Assembly (NCBI RefSeq): GCF_018917935.1
Contig: NZ_JAHLPN010000016.1
Coordinates: forward strand, 1-63,727
DNA length: 63,727 nucleotides
Source of the DNA: Kineothrix sp. MSJ-39
Lineage (GTDB): Bacteria > Bacillota > Clostridia > Lachnospirales > Lachnospiraceae
Direction of reading: 5' to 3'
In this document: in pieces, positions 9,006-17,011 of the stretch
How positions within the stretch are numbered: position 1 is the first letter of the stretch
Layout: each line of letters opens with the position of its first letter
Position numbers and translations under genes: made by a program
The notes under the pieces: model-generated
Databases searched by the model: none
What the model was told of the DNA's origin: nothing
What the model saw: only the letters and a program-made list of their open reading frames with translations

Positions 9006-9043
9006 GAAAAAAGCAACCGGTCATATGACCGGCTGCTTTTTTT
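9006..9043 (+). terminator. Terminator after the hisA-like gene
   Basis: AAAAAAGC and GCTTTTTTT flank the inner arms ACCGGTCA/TGACCGGC, giving a strong Rho-independent hairpin with a T-run. Confidence 0.85.
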
Positions 9044-9143
9044 AATCCGTTAAAACAATTGCTCATTCAAAACTAAATTCTTTCAATTTATATTTTAAAA
9101 AGGCACATCGAAAAACTGATTAAGCTTGTAAGAAGCGTACTTC

Positions 9144-9344
9144 TTATAATTTAGTTACGTTAACTGCCTGAGGTCCTTTTTCGCCGTTAACTACTTCGTA
9201 CTCAACTGCCTGGCCTTCTTCTAATGACTTGAAGCCTTCCATGTTAAGTCCTGAATAGTGTACGAAAACGTCGTTTCCAGCTTCATCAGAGATGAATCCG
9301 TAACCCTTCTGGTTGTTGAACCATTTAACTGTACCTTTGTTCAT
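9144..9344 (-). CDS. csp: Cold-shock protein (CspA family)
   Basis: The 66-residue single CSD RNA chaperone has [18 protein letters not shown], containing RNP1 (KGYGFI), followed by DVFVHYSGL (RNP2) and the C-terminal [10 protein letters not shown]. It binds single-stranded nucleic acid and melts mRNA structure. The ATG at 9344 is preceded by TTGGAGG; an in-frame upstream extension to 9401 lies in the leader. A consensus-like promoter (9390-9418) leaves a leader of about 40 bases. The leader contains the palindrome TGTCATTTATGACA (9371-9384). Confidence 0.95.
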   Translation of the reverse strand: MNKGTVKWFNNQKGYGFISDEAGNDVFVHYSGLNMEGFKSLEEGQAVEYEVVNGEKGPQAVNVTKL

Positions 9345-9370
9345 TGTGGCTACCTCCAAAATAATATATC

Positions 9371-9384
9371 TGTCATTTATGACA
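9371..9384 (-). promoter_or_regulatory. Palindrome in the csp leader
   Basis: TGTCATTTATGACA is a perfect inverted repeat (TGTCAT/ATGACA) between the csp promoter and its ribosome binding site. It could be a leader hairpin or an operator. Confidence 0.4.
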
Positions 9385-9389
9385 ACGTA

Positions 9390-9418
9390 AGAATAGCACA
9401 CCTTTTTTTAAAAGTAAA
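9390..9418 (-). promoter_or_regulatory. Promoter of csp
   Basis: On the minus strand TTTACT (9418-9413), a 17-base spacer and TATTCT (9395-9390) form a sigma-A type promoter reading toward csp. Confidence 0.6.
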
Positions 9419-9520
9419 GATGAAATAAATCATTTTACATTCTTTTACCGGCTTGGTACAATCAAAAAGGAGCGGATCTTGATCCGCAGTACAGGATTTT
9501 CGGGAAGGAGCGGAAATGGC

Positions 9521-10042
9521 ATGAATGCAGAGGAAAGAAGAAAAAATATCTTAAAGCTGCTGGCAGAGTCGGACAGCCCGCTGTCGGGCACGGATCTGGC
9601 AAAATGCCTTGCGGTCAGCAGACAGGTCATTGTACAGGATATTGCGCTTTTGCGTGCTGTCAATAAAAATATTTTATCCACGAATAAAGGCTATCTGTTA
9701 TTTCATGAGGAAGAAAAAAAGAAAGGCAGGAAGCGCTCTGTCAAGGTCAGACATACGCAGCAGCAGATACTGGATGAACTGTATACGATCGTCGATCTGG
9801 GCGGACATATTCTGGACGTCGTGGTTGCACATGAAATCTATGGGCAGATCACCTGCGACCTGATCATCAACAGCAGACAGGATGCCAAGAGTTTTGTGGA
9901 GCAGTGTGAAAAGAGCCATGCAAAAGGTCTGAGTACGCTGACGGACGGCGTGCATTATCATACGATCGAAGCGGAGACGGAAGAGATGCTTGACCGGATC
10001 GAACAGACACTGGCTGAAAAAGGATACTTGCTATCTGATTAA
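9521..10042 (+). CDS. niaR: NiaR-like transcriptional repressor (HTH_11 plus 3H domain)
   Basis: The protein has 173 residues. An N-terminal winged helix (NILKLLAESDSPLSGTDLAK, CLAVSRQVIVQDI) is followed by a 3H domain with conserved histidines in GGHILDVVVAHEIYG and GVHYHTIEA. This is the architecture of NiaR (YrxA), the niacin-responsive repressor of NAD synthesis and niacin uptake. The ATG at 9521 is preceded by GGAAGGAG; the ATG at 9516 is out of frame. The next gene is an EIIC-like membrane protein with an inverted repeat in front of it, so niacin-linked control of that protein is a reasonable inference. Confidence 0.82.
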   Translation: MNAEERRKNILKLLAESDSPLSGTDLAKCLAVSRQVIVQDIALLRAVNKNILSTNKGYLLFHEEEKKKGRKRSVKVRHTQQQILDELYTIVDLGGHILDVVVAHEIYGQITCDLIINSRQDAKSFVEQCEKSHAKGLSTLTDGVHYHTIEAETEEMLDRIEQTLAEKGYLLSD

Positions 10043-10075
10043 AAATATGATAAGGTACCCTTGTTGACTGACAAG

Positions 10076-10095
10076 ACAGCTGAATATACAGCTGT
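10076..10095 (+). promoter_or_regulatory. Inverted repeat between niaR and the EIIC-like gene, candidate operator
   Basis: ACAGCTG (10076-10082) and CAGCTGT (10089-10095) are exact 7-base inverted repeats with a six-base spacer. They lie 22 bases before the EIIC-like start codon. They are a candidate NiaR site, but the protein-site link is inference. Confidence 0.5.
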
Positions 10096-10117
10096 AAATA
10101 CTGTCGAGGAGGATACT

Positions 10118-11182
10118 ATGGAAAAATGTAAAAAAATACTGAACAAAATTTTTATCGATGGTCTGAGTGGTATGGCAACAGGTTTATTTGCAACGTTGAT
10201 CATCGGAACGATCATTTCCCAGATCGGCAGCTTTATTCCGGGAAATATCGGTACTTACATCTATATGATGGGAAAGGTAGCATCTTCCGTTACCGGTGCC
10301 GGTATCGGTGTGGGAGTGGCGCTGAAATATAAGGAAAGTCCGCTGGTAGTGATTTCTGCAGCGACTGCAGGTATGATGGGGGCTTTTGCCAGCAAGATTC
10401 TGGCAGGCACAGTTTTAGTCGATGGCGTGATCACTTATGCAGGTCCGGGCGAACCGCTTGGTGCTTTTATTGCAGCACTTGTTGCGATCCTGGTCGGACA
10501 TCTCGTCAGCGGCAAGACAAAGGTGGATATTCTGATCACGCCGCTTGTCAGCATTGTATCGGGCAGCGCGGTCGGACTGATCTTAGGCCCTCCGATCTCT
10601 GCTTTTATGGCATTCATCGGACAGCTTGTCAATGTAAATGTAGAAGCACATCCGTTTATCGGCGGTATTATCGTTTCTGTTTTAATGGGTATTATCCTGA
10701 CACTGCCGATCAGCTCCGCAGCGCTTGGCATAATCTTAAATCTGTCAGGTCTGGCAGCAGGTGCGGCAACAGTCGGATGCTGTGCGAATATGGTTGGTTT
10801 TGCGGTTGCAAGCTATAAGGATAATAAGGTGAACGGACTTTTGGCGCAGGGACTTGGTACAAGTATGCTGCAGATCGGTAATATCGTGAAGAAGCCGATC
10901 ATCTGGCTGCCTGCTATTTTAACAAGTGCGGTGCTCGGCCCGGTTTCGACACTGGTATTTGGCATGACAAATAATGCAACTGGCTCTGGTATGGGGACAG
11001 CAGGTCTGGTCGGACAGATCACGACCTATCAGACAATGGCAGCCATGGAGAGCGGAAGCATTGTACTTGTCAAGATCATCGTACTGCATTTCCTGCTGAC
11101 AGGTGTTCTTTCCTGGGCATTTGCCACAGGCATGAGAAAGCTTGGCTGGTTACAGGACGGCGATATGAAGCTGGACGTGTAA
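10118..11182 (+). CDS. PfoR-like membrane protein of the PTS EIIC type 2 fold
   Basis: This 354-residue polytopic membrane protein has about ten hydrophobic Gly/Ala/Ile-rich segments. It resembles the EIIC-only family that includes the putative toxin regulator PfoR of Clostridium perfringens (COG3641-type). Key stretches are the GIGVGVALKYKESPLVV loop, LGPPISAFMAFIGQ and GMTNNATGSGMGTAGLVGQI. No EIIA or EIIB phosphocarrier is attached or adjacent, so it probably is not a classical PTS permease. The ATG at 10118 follows CGAGGAGG. The gene directly follows niaR, so a niacin or related small-molecule transporter or sensor is possible. Confidence 0.75.
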   Translation: MEKCKKILNKIFIDGLSGMATGLFATLIIGTIISQIGSFIPGNIGTYIYMMGKVASSVTGAGIGVGVALKYKESPLVVISAATAGMMGAFASKILAGTVLVDGVITYAGPGEPLGAFIAALVAILVGHLVSGKTKVDILITPLVSIVSGSAVGLILGPPISAFMAFIGQLVNVNVEAHPFIGGIIVSVLMGIILTLPISSAALGIILNLSGLAAGAATVGCCANMVGFAVASYKDNKVNGLLAQGLGTSMLQIGNIVKKPIIWLPAILTSAVLGPVSTLVFGMTNNATGSGMGTAGLVGQITTYQTMAAMESGSIVLVKIIVLHFLLTGVLSWAFATGMRKLGWLQDGDMKLDV

Positions 11183-11243
11183 GTGATAGATTATAGATCC
11201 AGATAGAAAAGAGAATTGTGATAGAAGCGTTTTTTGCTACAAC

Positions 11244-11313
11244 AAAAATCCCATGTAGGAAATTTCAGGATCAGGCAATCGTGCAGATCTGAAATGACTA
11301 CATGGGATTTTTA
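11244..11313. terminator. Long bidirectional terminator
   Basis: AAAAATCCCATGTAG (11244-11258) is complementary to CTACATGGGATTTTT near 11298-11312, with inner arms TTTCAG and CTGAAA. It is flanked by A and T runs, so it serves both the EIIC-like gene (+) and the yerC-like gene (-). Confidence 0.85.
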
Positions 11314-11341
11314 TTGGATGGCATGCACTGCCTGCAGTGCT

Positions 11342-11632
11342 TTATTCTTCCTTCATACGGCTGAACACCATTTCATAACCGTCATTTCCGTAAGTAAGAG
11401 AGCGGTTGACACGGCTGATGGTAGCTGTGGAAGCCCCGGTCTTTTCGGCGATTTCCAGATAGGTCTTATGCTCTTTCAGCATGGCAGCAACTTCAAAACG
11501 CTGGGAAAGAGAGAGCAGCTCATTGACTGTACACAGATCTTCAAAAAAAGAATAGCATTCCTCTTTGGATTTCAGGGTCAGGATCGCTTCAAACAGATGA
11601 TCGACCGGTTCAGATTTTAATTGCTTTACCAT
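11342..11632 (-). CDS. yerC: TrpR-like regulator of the YerC/YecD family
   Basis: The 96-residue all-helical DNA-binding protein contains LCTVNELLSLSQRFEVAAML, then a helix-turn-helix (TYLEIAEKTGASTATISRVNR, about residues 57-77). The YerC/YecD members of the TrpR superfamily share this pattern. Their ligands and targets are mostly unknown. The ATG at 11632 is preceded by GGAGGG; a further-upstream start at 11656 has no such site. It is a single gene, convergent with the EIIC-like gene. Confidence 0.85.
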   Translation of the reverse strand: MVKQLKSEPVDHLFEAILTLKSKEECYSFFEDLCTVNELLSLSQRFEVAAMLKEHKTYLEIAEKTGASTATISRVNRSLTYGNDGYEMVFSRMKEE

Positions 11633-11759
11633 AATTTCCCTCCGACACTTTAACACTGTAAAATTTTAACGTCATACATTTTCTTTATCTTAGCACAGGA
11701 AATGAAAAGCGTCAACCGGCGCAGACATTCTTTCAGGCGGGAGAAAGAAAAGATAGACA

Positions 11760-11795
11760 TTTACAAATAGTTTTTAATACTATATAATGTAGTAT
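11760..11795 (+). promoter_or_regulatory. Consensus promoter of the DUF1836 gene with overlapping inverted repeat
   Basis: TTTACA (11760-11765), a 17-base spacer and TATAAT (11783-11788) form a near-perfect sigma-A promoter. ATACTA (11777-11782) and TAGTAT (11790-11795) are inverted repeats bracketing the -10 box, as expected of a repressor site. Confidence 0.7.
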
Positions 11796-11837
11796 AAATG
11801 AAAAAACAAGTAATACAGGAAAGAAGCGGAGCGTATT

Positions 11838-12476
11838 ATGACAATTTCAACAGAAGATTTATTAAACAGCATAATGGAAAGCTTTGACCGCATAGATTAT
11901 ATTAAAACAGCGGATATTCCGAATATCGACCTTTACATGGATCAGGTTACGACCTTTATGGATCACCGGCTGAAAAGTACGACAAGGCAGGAAACGGATA
12001 AGATACTGACAAAGACCATGATCAACAATTATGCGAAGAATGATCTTCTGCCGCCGCCTGTGAAAAAGAAATACTCCAAGGAGCATCTTCTGGTGCTCAT
12101 CTTTATCTATTATTTCAAGGGATTTCTGTCAATCAGTGATATCCAGGAGCTTTTGCAGCCGATCACAGACCGTTTTTTCCAGAAAGAAGACGGACTGACA
12201 CTTTCCGATATTTACGAAGAAGTTTTTCAGATGGAAGGAAAAGAGATCCAGGCGCTGAAAAAAGATGTGGCAAGACATTTCGAGCAGGCACAGAAATCTT
12301 TTACGGATGCGGATGAAGAATCCAGAGACTTCCTGCAGCAGTTTTATTTCATCTGTATGTTGAGCTTTGATGTATATGTAAAGAAGCTTCTGATCGAAAA
12401 GCTGATCGATGAGATGAGAAGCAGCAGACAGAGTGCGGAAGAATCTGAGAAGGAAGAAAAAAAGAATAAAAAATAA
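11838..12476 (+). CDS. DUF1836 family protein
   Basis: The protein has 212 residues. A MerR-like DUF1836 region is recognised from DLYMDQVTTFMDHRL, KILTKTMINNYAKNDLLPPP and KKKYSKEHLLVLIFIYYFKG (about residues 35-95). The remainder is helical and ends in a highly charged Glu/Lys tail. The family is common in Firmicutes and looks like a transcription regulator, because TKTMINNYAKNDLL resembles a wing/HTH region. No target is established. It starts the cluster amidase/GH25-cobW-greA with 17 bp to the next gene. The promoter carries an inverted repeat over its -10. Confidence 0.75.
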   Translation: MTISTEDLLNSIMESFDRIDYIKTADIPNIDLYMDQVTTFMDHRLKSTTRQETDKILTKTMINNYAKNDLLPPPVKKKYSKEHLLVLIFIYYFKGFLSISDIQELLQPITDRFFQKEDGLTLSDIYEEVFQMEGKEIQALKKDVARHFEQAQKSFTDADEESRDFLQQFYFICMLSFDVYVKKLLIEKLIDEMRSSRQSAEESEKEEKKNKK

Positions 12477-12493
12477 ACCAGAGCAGAGGGTAT

Positions 12494-14692
12494 ATGGCAG
12501 AGAATTTTGTAATCGTGATCGATCCGGGACATGGTGGCAGCAATGAAGGGCTGAACTATGACGGATTTCTGGAAAAGGATATGAACCTTGTGACAGCAAA
12601 GGCAATGCAGGAGCTGTTGCAGCAGTATGATAATACAGAGGTTTACATAACAAATCCAGACAAGAAGGATATGTCCCTGAAAGAGCGGGCAGAATATGCA
12701 AAAAGTGTGGAGGCAGATGTTATGGTCAGCCTCCATTTTAATATGTCGGAAAATCACACAATGTACGGATCAGAGGTGTGGATCCCCAGCACAGGGCTGG
12801 CAAATGCGAAGATGCATGCACTGGGAGATATCATCCTGTCGCAGCTTTCGGAGCATGGTCTGACGATCCGCGGTGTCAAGACCAGATTAAATGACAGAGG
12901 AACAGATTATTATGGGATCATCCGGGAATCGGCGGCGCTGGATCTGCCGTGTATTCTGGTGGAGCATGCCTATGCGGATCATGCTATGGACCGGGCTTAT
13001 ATGGACAGCCCCGAGGACTGGCAGGAAATGGGACGTCTGGATGCGACGGCGGTTGCAAAATATTACGGACTCGTCAGTACTTCTCTTGGAAATGACTATT
13101 CCGCATATGTGAAAAACGGATACAGAGCACCGGAAGCAGCCGTTTCCCACGATACGACAGAGCCGGAAACAGCGGTGCTTACATGGATGGGAACGGAAGG
13201 GGATGCACAGCTTTATGCACTGACCGGAGCAGATGCGCAGAGCCGCCTTGTCTATTATGATTACAGCACGGACGGTGGAAAGACATGGTCGGAGCTGCTT
13301 CCGTTTGATGAGGCGGGAACGGAGCTCAGGATCATGGGACAGACGCCGGAGCAGGAGATTTGTGCACGGCTGTATAACGGATATTTCCTGTTTACCCAGA
13401 CAAACAGCGTTACCAGAACGGCAGAAGAACTGGGAATAAAGGCGCAGACAGAGAATACGGTGGATGCAAATGCAGCAGGACAGGAGAATGTGCAGGAGAC
13501 AGAACAGGGAAGCTTGGAGAGCAGCACGCAGGAGCTCGCTGCAGGCGGGAAAAATCCGGGCAGCAGTCTTCCTGTTCTCGGAATGGGTGCGTTATTATTT
13601 GCAGCTCTTTTCTTTGCCGGTTCTATTTTTATGGGACGCAGGAAAAAACGCCTGGCAGAGCGCGCAGGCATGGTGCTGGGCTGTCTCTTTTTACTGACAG
13701 CGGTCGGTCTGACACTTGGAGCTGTGGCGGCGCGGCAAAACCGGAGCGTGCAGACAGAGGTGATGCTGACAGAGCAGAATGCGGCTGCAGGTTATGATAA
13801 AGGGCAGTCAGCCTCAGAACAAGGCTCGCAGCAGGCGGAACAGAAAGCAGCCGAGGAAAAGGCGCAGAAGCAGGCAGAAGAGCAGCAGGCATGGATCGCG
13901 GCAGAAAAAGAAAAACAGATCCCTTATGTTTCAGATATGGAAAAGGAAGCACAGACGACGGTGGTCTATGATATTGCAGAAGGCTATCTGCGCGTACCAC
14001 TTCTGGCAGATGTTCCACAAAATCCATATACGTTGTCTGCCTTTTCGGGAGAAGATCTGACAAAGCGGTATGAGGCGCAGGGCTACCAGACCATGCTTGG
14101 CATCGACGTTTCCAAATTTCAGGGCAATATTGACTGGGAACAGGTAAAAAATGCAGGGATCTCTTATGTGATGCTGCGGATCGGGCTAAGAGGCTATGGC
14201 AGTGGAAAGCTTTTGCTGGATGAGCGGTTTTATGAAAATCTGAAGGGGGCAAAGGCGCAGGGACTGAAAACAGGTGTTTATTTCTTTTCCGCAGCAATTT
14301 CCGAAGAGGAAGCAATAGAAGAGGCGGCATTTGTCCTGCAGGCGATCGAAGGGCAGGAGATGGAGATGCCGATCGTATTTGACACAGAACCGATCCTCTA
14401 TGATACGGCAAGAACGGATGACCTGACAGGAAAGGATCTCACAAAGATCACAGCGGTATTTTGCGACGCTGTGCAGGCAGCAGGGTATCAGCCGATGGTC
14501 TATGCCAATGCAAAGCGGCTGACAACAGTTTTATATTTGGAGGAGCTGACAGCTTATCCGCTCTGGCTGGCAGATTATCGGATGCAGCCTGATTTTCCTT
14601 ATGCATTTACCATGTGGCAGTTTACGGAATCGGGAAATGTTCCCGGTATCGAAGGGGCGGTAGATATTGATTTATATCTCTATCAAGAGTAA
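12494..14692 (+). CDS. Two-domain peptidoglycan hydrolase: N-acetylmuramoyl-L-alanine amidase plus GH25 muramidase with a central membrane hairpin
   Basis: This 732-residue protein joins two wall lytic domains. Residues 1-195 are Amidase_3, with zinc/catalytic residues H13 (DPGHGG), E27, H81 (SLHFN) and E157 (LVEHAY). About 225-305 is a beta-rich spacer. About 359-380 and 392-413 are two membrane helices separated by the basic loop GRRKKRLAERAG. A Glu/Gln/Lys-rich coil follows (about 430-475), then a GH25 lysozyme domain (533-732; GIDVSKFQGNIDW, VFDTEP with D630/E632, MWQF). The two domains would cut stem peptide and glycan. There is no N-terminal signal peptide, so translocation of the amidase is a puzzle. 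GH25 on the outside fits the positive-inside rule for the loop. Confidence 0.88.
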   Translation: MAENFVIVIDPGHGGSNEGLNYDGFLEKDMNLVTAKAMQELLQQYDNTEVYITNPDKKDMSLKERAEYAKSVEADVMVSLHFNMSENHTMYGSEVWIPSTGLANAKMHALGDIILSQLSEHGLTIRGVKTRLNDRGTDYYGIIRESAALDLPCILVEHAYADHAMDRAYMDSPEDWQEMGRLDATAVAKYYGLVSTSLGNDYSAYVKNGYRAPEAAVSHDTTEPETAVLTWMGTEGDAQLYALTGADAQSRLVYYDYSTDGGKTWSELLPFDEAGTELRIMGQTPEQEICARLYNGYFLFTQTNSVTRTAEELGIKAQTENTVDANAAGQENVQETEQGSLESSTQELAAGGKNPGSSLPVLGMGALLFAALFFAGSIFMGRRKKRLAERAGMVLGCLFLLTAVGLTLGAVAARQNRSVQTEVMLTEQNAAAGYDKGQSASEQGSQQAEQKAAEEKAQKQAEEQQAWIAAEKEKQIPYVSDMEKEAQTTVVYDIAEGYLRVPLLADVPQNPYTLSAFSGEDLTKRYEAQGYQTMLGIDVSKFQGNIDWEQVKNAGISYVMLRIGLRGYGSGKLLLDERFYENLKGAKAQGLKTGVYFFSAAISEEEAIEEAAFVLQAIEGQEMEMPIVFDTEPILYDTARTDDLTGKDLTKITAVFCDAVQAAGYQPMVYANAKRLTTVLYLEELTAYPLWLADYRMQPDFPYAFTMWQFTESGNVPGIEGAVDIDLYLYQE

Positions 14693-14719
14693 AATCGAAT
14701 CGAAAAGGATGTGAATACG

Positions 14720-15664
14720 ATGGTAAAAGTGGATCTGATCACCGGCTTTTTAGGAAGCGGAAAGTCAACTTTTTTAAAGAAATATGCGTCTTATCTGATC
14801 GGAAAGGGCGAGCATATCTGTATATTGGAAAATGATTTCGGCGCAGTGAATGTCGATATGCTGCTGATGCAGGATCTTTTGGGCGAGCACTGTGATCTGG
14901 AAATGGTGGCTGGCGGCTGTGATAAGGACTGCCACAAACGCCGGTTTAAAACAAAGCTGATCTCCATGGGGATGCGGGGCTTTGACAGAGTGCTGATCGA
15001 GCCGTCCGGTATTTTCGATGTGGATGAATTTTTTGATACTTTGCGGGAAGAACCGCTGGATCAGTGGTATGAGATTGGCAATGTGATCGCTGTGGTAGAT
15101 GCGAAACTGCCGGATGAAATGTCTGAAAATGCTGATTATCTGCTGGCTTCCGAGGTCGCAGGTGCAGGCGTTATCTTATTCAGTAAGGTGCAGGAAGCGA
15201 CGGAGCAGGAGATCGAAAGGACAAAAGCACATATCGGGCGTGCCATGCAGCGGATCAAATGCGGCAGACAGCTTGCAGATGTGATGATCTGTAAAGATTG
15301 GGCAACGCTTTCAGAGGAAGATTACCAAAAGATCATGGCAAGCGGTTATAAACCGGCGGATCATGTGAAGCTGTCCGGGGAACAGGACGGGTTCCAGTCG
15401 GTGTATTTCCTGAATCTGGGCATGACAGAAGAGAAGATGCGACAGACAGTATCTGCGGTATTACAGGATGCAGAATGCGGAAAGATCTTCCGTGTGAAGG
15501 GCTTTATCCGTAAGGAGGATAAATGGCTGGAGCTGAATGCGATGCAGGATGCCATGACCGTAAAAGAAGTGGAAAAAGGACAGGAGGTTCTGATCGTGAT
15601 CGGCGAAGAGCTGAATGAAGAGAAGATCAGGACATATTTCGGGCAGAAGGAGCTGACATTATGA
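14720..15664 (+). CDS. CobW/G3E-family GTPase with an altered metal motif
   Basis: The protein has 314 residues. The G3E P-loop GFLGSGKSTF (9-18) lies at the N terminus, LENDFGAVNVD is the family switch region and LIEPSGIFDVDEF is Walker-B-like. A CobW C-terminal domain follows (about 215-310). Family members move zinc or cobalt into metalloproteins. The canonical CxCC metal motif is replaced by GGCDKDCHKRR (C67, C71), so metal handling may differ. The ATG at 14720 is preferred over the GTG at 14711. The stop overlaps the greA start (ATGA), which indicates translational coupling. Confidence 0.85.
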   Translation: MVKVDLITGFLGSGKSTFLKKYASYLIGKGEHICILENDFGAVNVDMLLMQDLLGEHCDLEMVAGGCDKDCHKRRFKTKLISMGMRGFDRVLIEPSGIFDVDEFFDTLREEPLDQWYEIGNVIAVVDAKLPDEMSENADYLLASEVAGAGVILFSKVQEATEQEIERTKAHIGRAMQRIKCGRQLADVMICKDWATLSEEDYQKIMASGYKPADHVKLSGEQDGFQSVYFLNLGMTEEKMRQTVSAVLQDAECGKIFRVKGFIRKEDKWLELNAMQDAMTVKEVEKGQEVLIVIGEELNEEKIRTYFGQKELTL

Positions 15665-16164
15665 GAGACCAGTTGACACAGTCTGATATTGATAAAATGC
15701 AGCAGGAGATCGATTACCGGAAGCTGGTAAAAAGACCGGAGCTTTTGGAAGCGGTAAAAGAAACAAGAGCGCATGGAGATCTGAGTGAAAATTTTGAATA
15801 CCATGCTGCCAAAAAAGAAAAGAATAAAAATGAGAGCAGGATCCGTTATCTGGAGCGTATGATCAAAACAGCACAGGTCATTTCCGATGACTCCAAGGCA
15901 GACGAAGTTGGCATGAACAATACGGTAACTGTCTATGTGGAAGAGGATGACTGCGAGGAAACATACCGTATCGTGACGACAGTAAGAAGCAATTCACTGG
16001 AGAATCTGATCAGCATTGAGTCACCGATGGGAAAAGCACTGATGGGACATAAGGTCGGTGACCGGATCGAGATCAAGGTCAGTGACAAATACAGCTATTT
16101 TGTTGTGATCCGTAAGATCGACAAGACAAACGATGATTCGGCGGACAAGATCAGAAGCTATTAG
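15661..16164 (+). CDS. greA: Transcript cleavage/elongation factor of the GreA family
   Basis: The 167-residue protein has an N-terminal coiled coil with the acidic tip HGDLSENFEYHAAKKEKNKN, which in GreA enters the RNA polymerase secondary channel and stimulates cleavage of backtracked RNA. The C-terminal FKBP-like domain ends in SPMGKALMGHKVGDRIEI. It overlaps the CobW gene by four bases. Length is slightly above the typical 158. It could be a second Gre paralogue in this genome, which cannot be judged here. Confidence 0.92.
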   Translation: MRDQLTQSDIDKMQQEIDYRKLVKRPELLEAVKETRAHGDLSENFEYHAAKKEKNKNESRIRYLERMIKTAQVISDDSKADEVGMNNTVTVYVEEDDCEETYRIVTTVRSNSLENLISIESPMGKALMGHKVGDRIEIKVSDKYSYFVVIRKIDKTNDDSADKIRSY

Positions 16165-16230
16165 AGGTGCACATACGCCGCCTGATTTTCATATACTGAT
16201 AGGGAATGATAACAACCTATGGAGGCAGTT

Positions 16231-16947
16231 ATGAAGTGTCAGATGACGGTACATGAGATCCAAAGAGGAGATACCCTGTATACGCTGGCAAAGCAGTACA
16301 GGACAACGGTTCCGCTCATCCTGCTTGCAAATCCGGGCGTCAATCCCTATAACCTGCAGGTGGGAGATAAGCTGAATATCTGTGAAGGAAAACGTTTTGA
16401 AGATAAAAAGGCGATGGATGAGCTGCAGATCGTGAGTGATTTTAACAGAGTGGTCTATCAGTATCTGGGCTTTCTGCAGTTGTATCTGGCTTCCCTCGGC
16501 AGCGAGGATACCAGACCGGAGCAGAGCCTGGAACATCTTCTGGAAATACCGGGAGAGCTTGCAACCATTTACAGTGCGTTTTATCCTGTCAGCATGACGA
16601 GCCGGTTAAGTCAGTTGCTTTCTGCTTACACGGAGGATCTTGCCAACTATGGCAGGGCAGTTTATACAGGAGAGCGGCAGAATATCGGTGCACTCAGAGA
16701 GGCACTGGATCAGCAGGCACAGGCACTGGGCGATTTTATGACAGCGCAGAATGATAAATACATCAGCCCGCAGATCTCCGATTTCCTGAAAAGCTTAAAC
16801 GGAGCGGTTGAGGAAGCTGCTACGCAGAGAAGAGAAGGCGATATCGGAAAGGAACTGACGGTATATCACCAGATGGGGGACGAAGGCACATTGTTTGCCA
16901 GAGTGCTCGCAGATGGGATCATAGAACAGTTTTATAAAGAAGGATAA
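16231..16947 (+). CDS. LysM-domain protein with helical C-terminal region
   Basis: The protein has 238 residues. Residues about 5-50 form one LysM module (TVHEIQRGDTLYTLAKQYRT…NPYNLQVGDKLNIC), a peptidoglycan/chitin-binding fold. The rest (about 60-238) is predicted alpha-helical with no recognised family. There is no signal peptide or membrane anchor, which for a LysM protein suggests a spore-coat or inclusion location, or non-classical export (inference). I placed the start at 16231, where GGAGG lies five bases upstream; the ATG at 16219 lacks a site. The gene ends at a bidirectional terminator. Confidence 0.8.
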   Translation: MKCQMTVHEIQRGDTLYTLAKQYRTTVPLILLANPGVNPYNLQVGDKLNICEGKRFEDKKAMDELQIVSDFNRVVYQYLGFLQLYLASLGSEDTRPEQSLEHLLEIPGELATIYSAFYPVSMTSRLSQLLSAYTEDLANYGRAVYTGERQNIGALREALDQQAQALGDFMTAQNDKYISPQISDFLKSLNGAVEEAATQRREGDIGKELTVYHQMGDEGTLFARVLADGIIEQFYKEG

Positions 16948-16952
16948 AAGAA

Positions 16953-16990
16953 AAAGACAGAGATCAGAAGCAGTTCTGATCTCTGTCTTT
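16953..16990. terminator. Strong bidirectional terminator
   Basis: AAAGACAGAGATCAGAA (16953-16969) and its exact complement (16974-16990) form a 17-bp hairpin with a four-base loop and A/T runs on both sides. It serves the LysM gene (+) and the substrate-binding lipoprotein gene (-). Confidence 0.92.
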
Positions 16991-17011
16991 TATTAGAAAA
17001 CAGTAGGCTGA

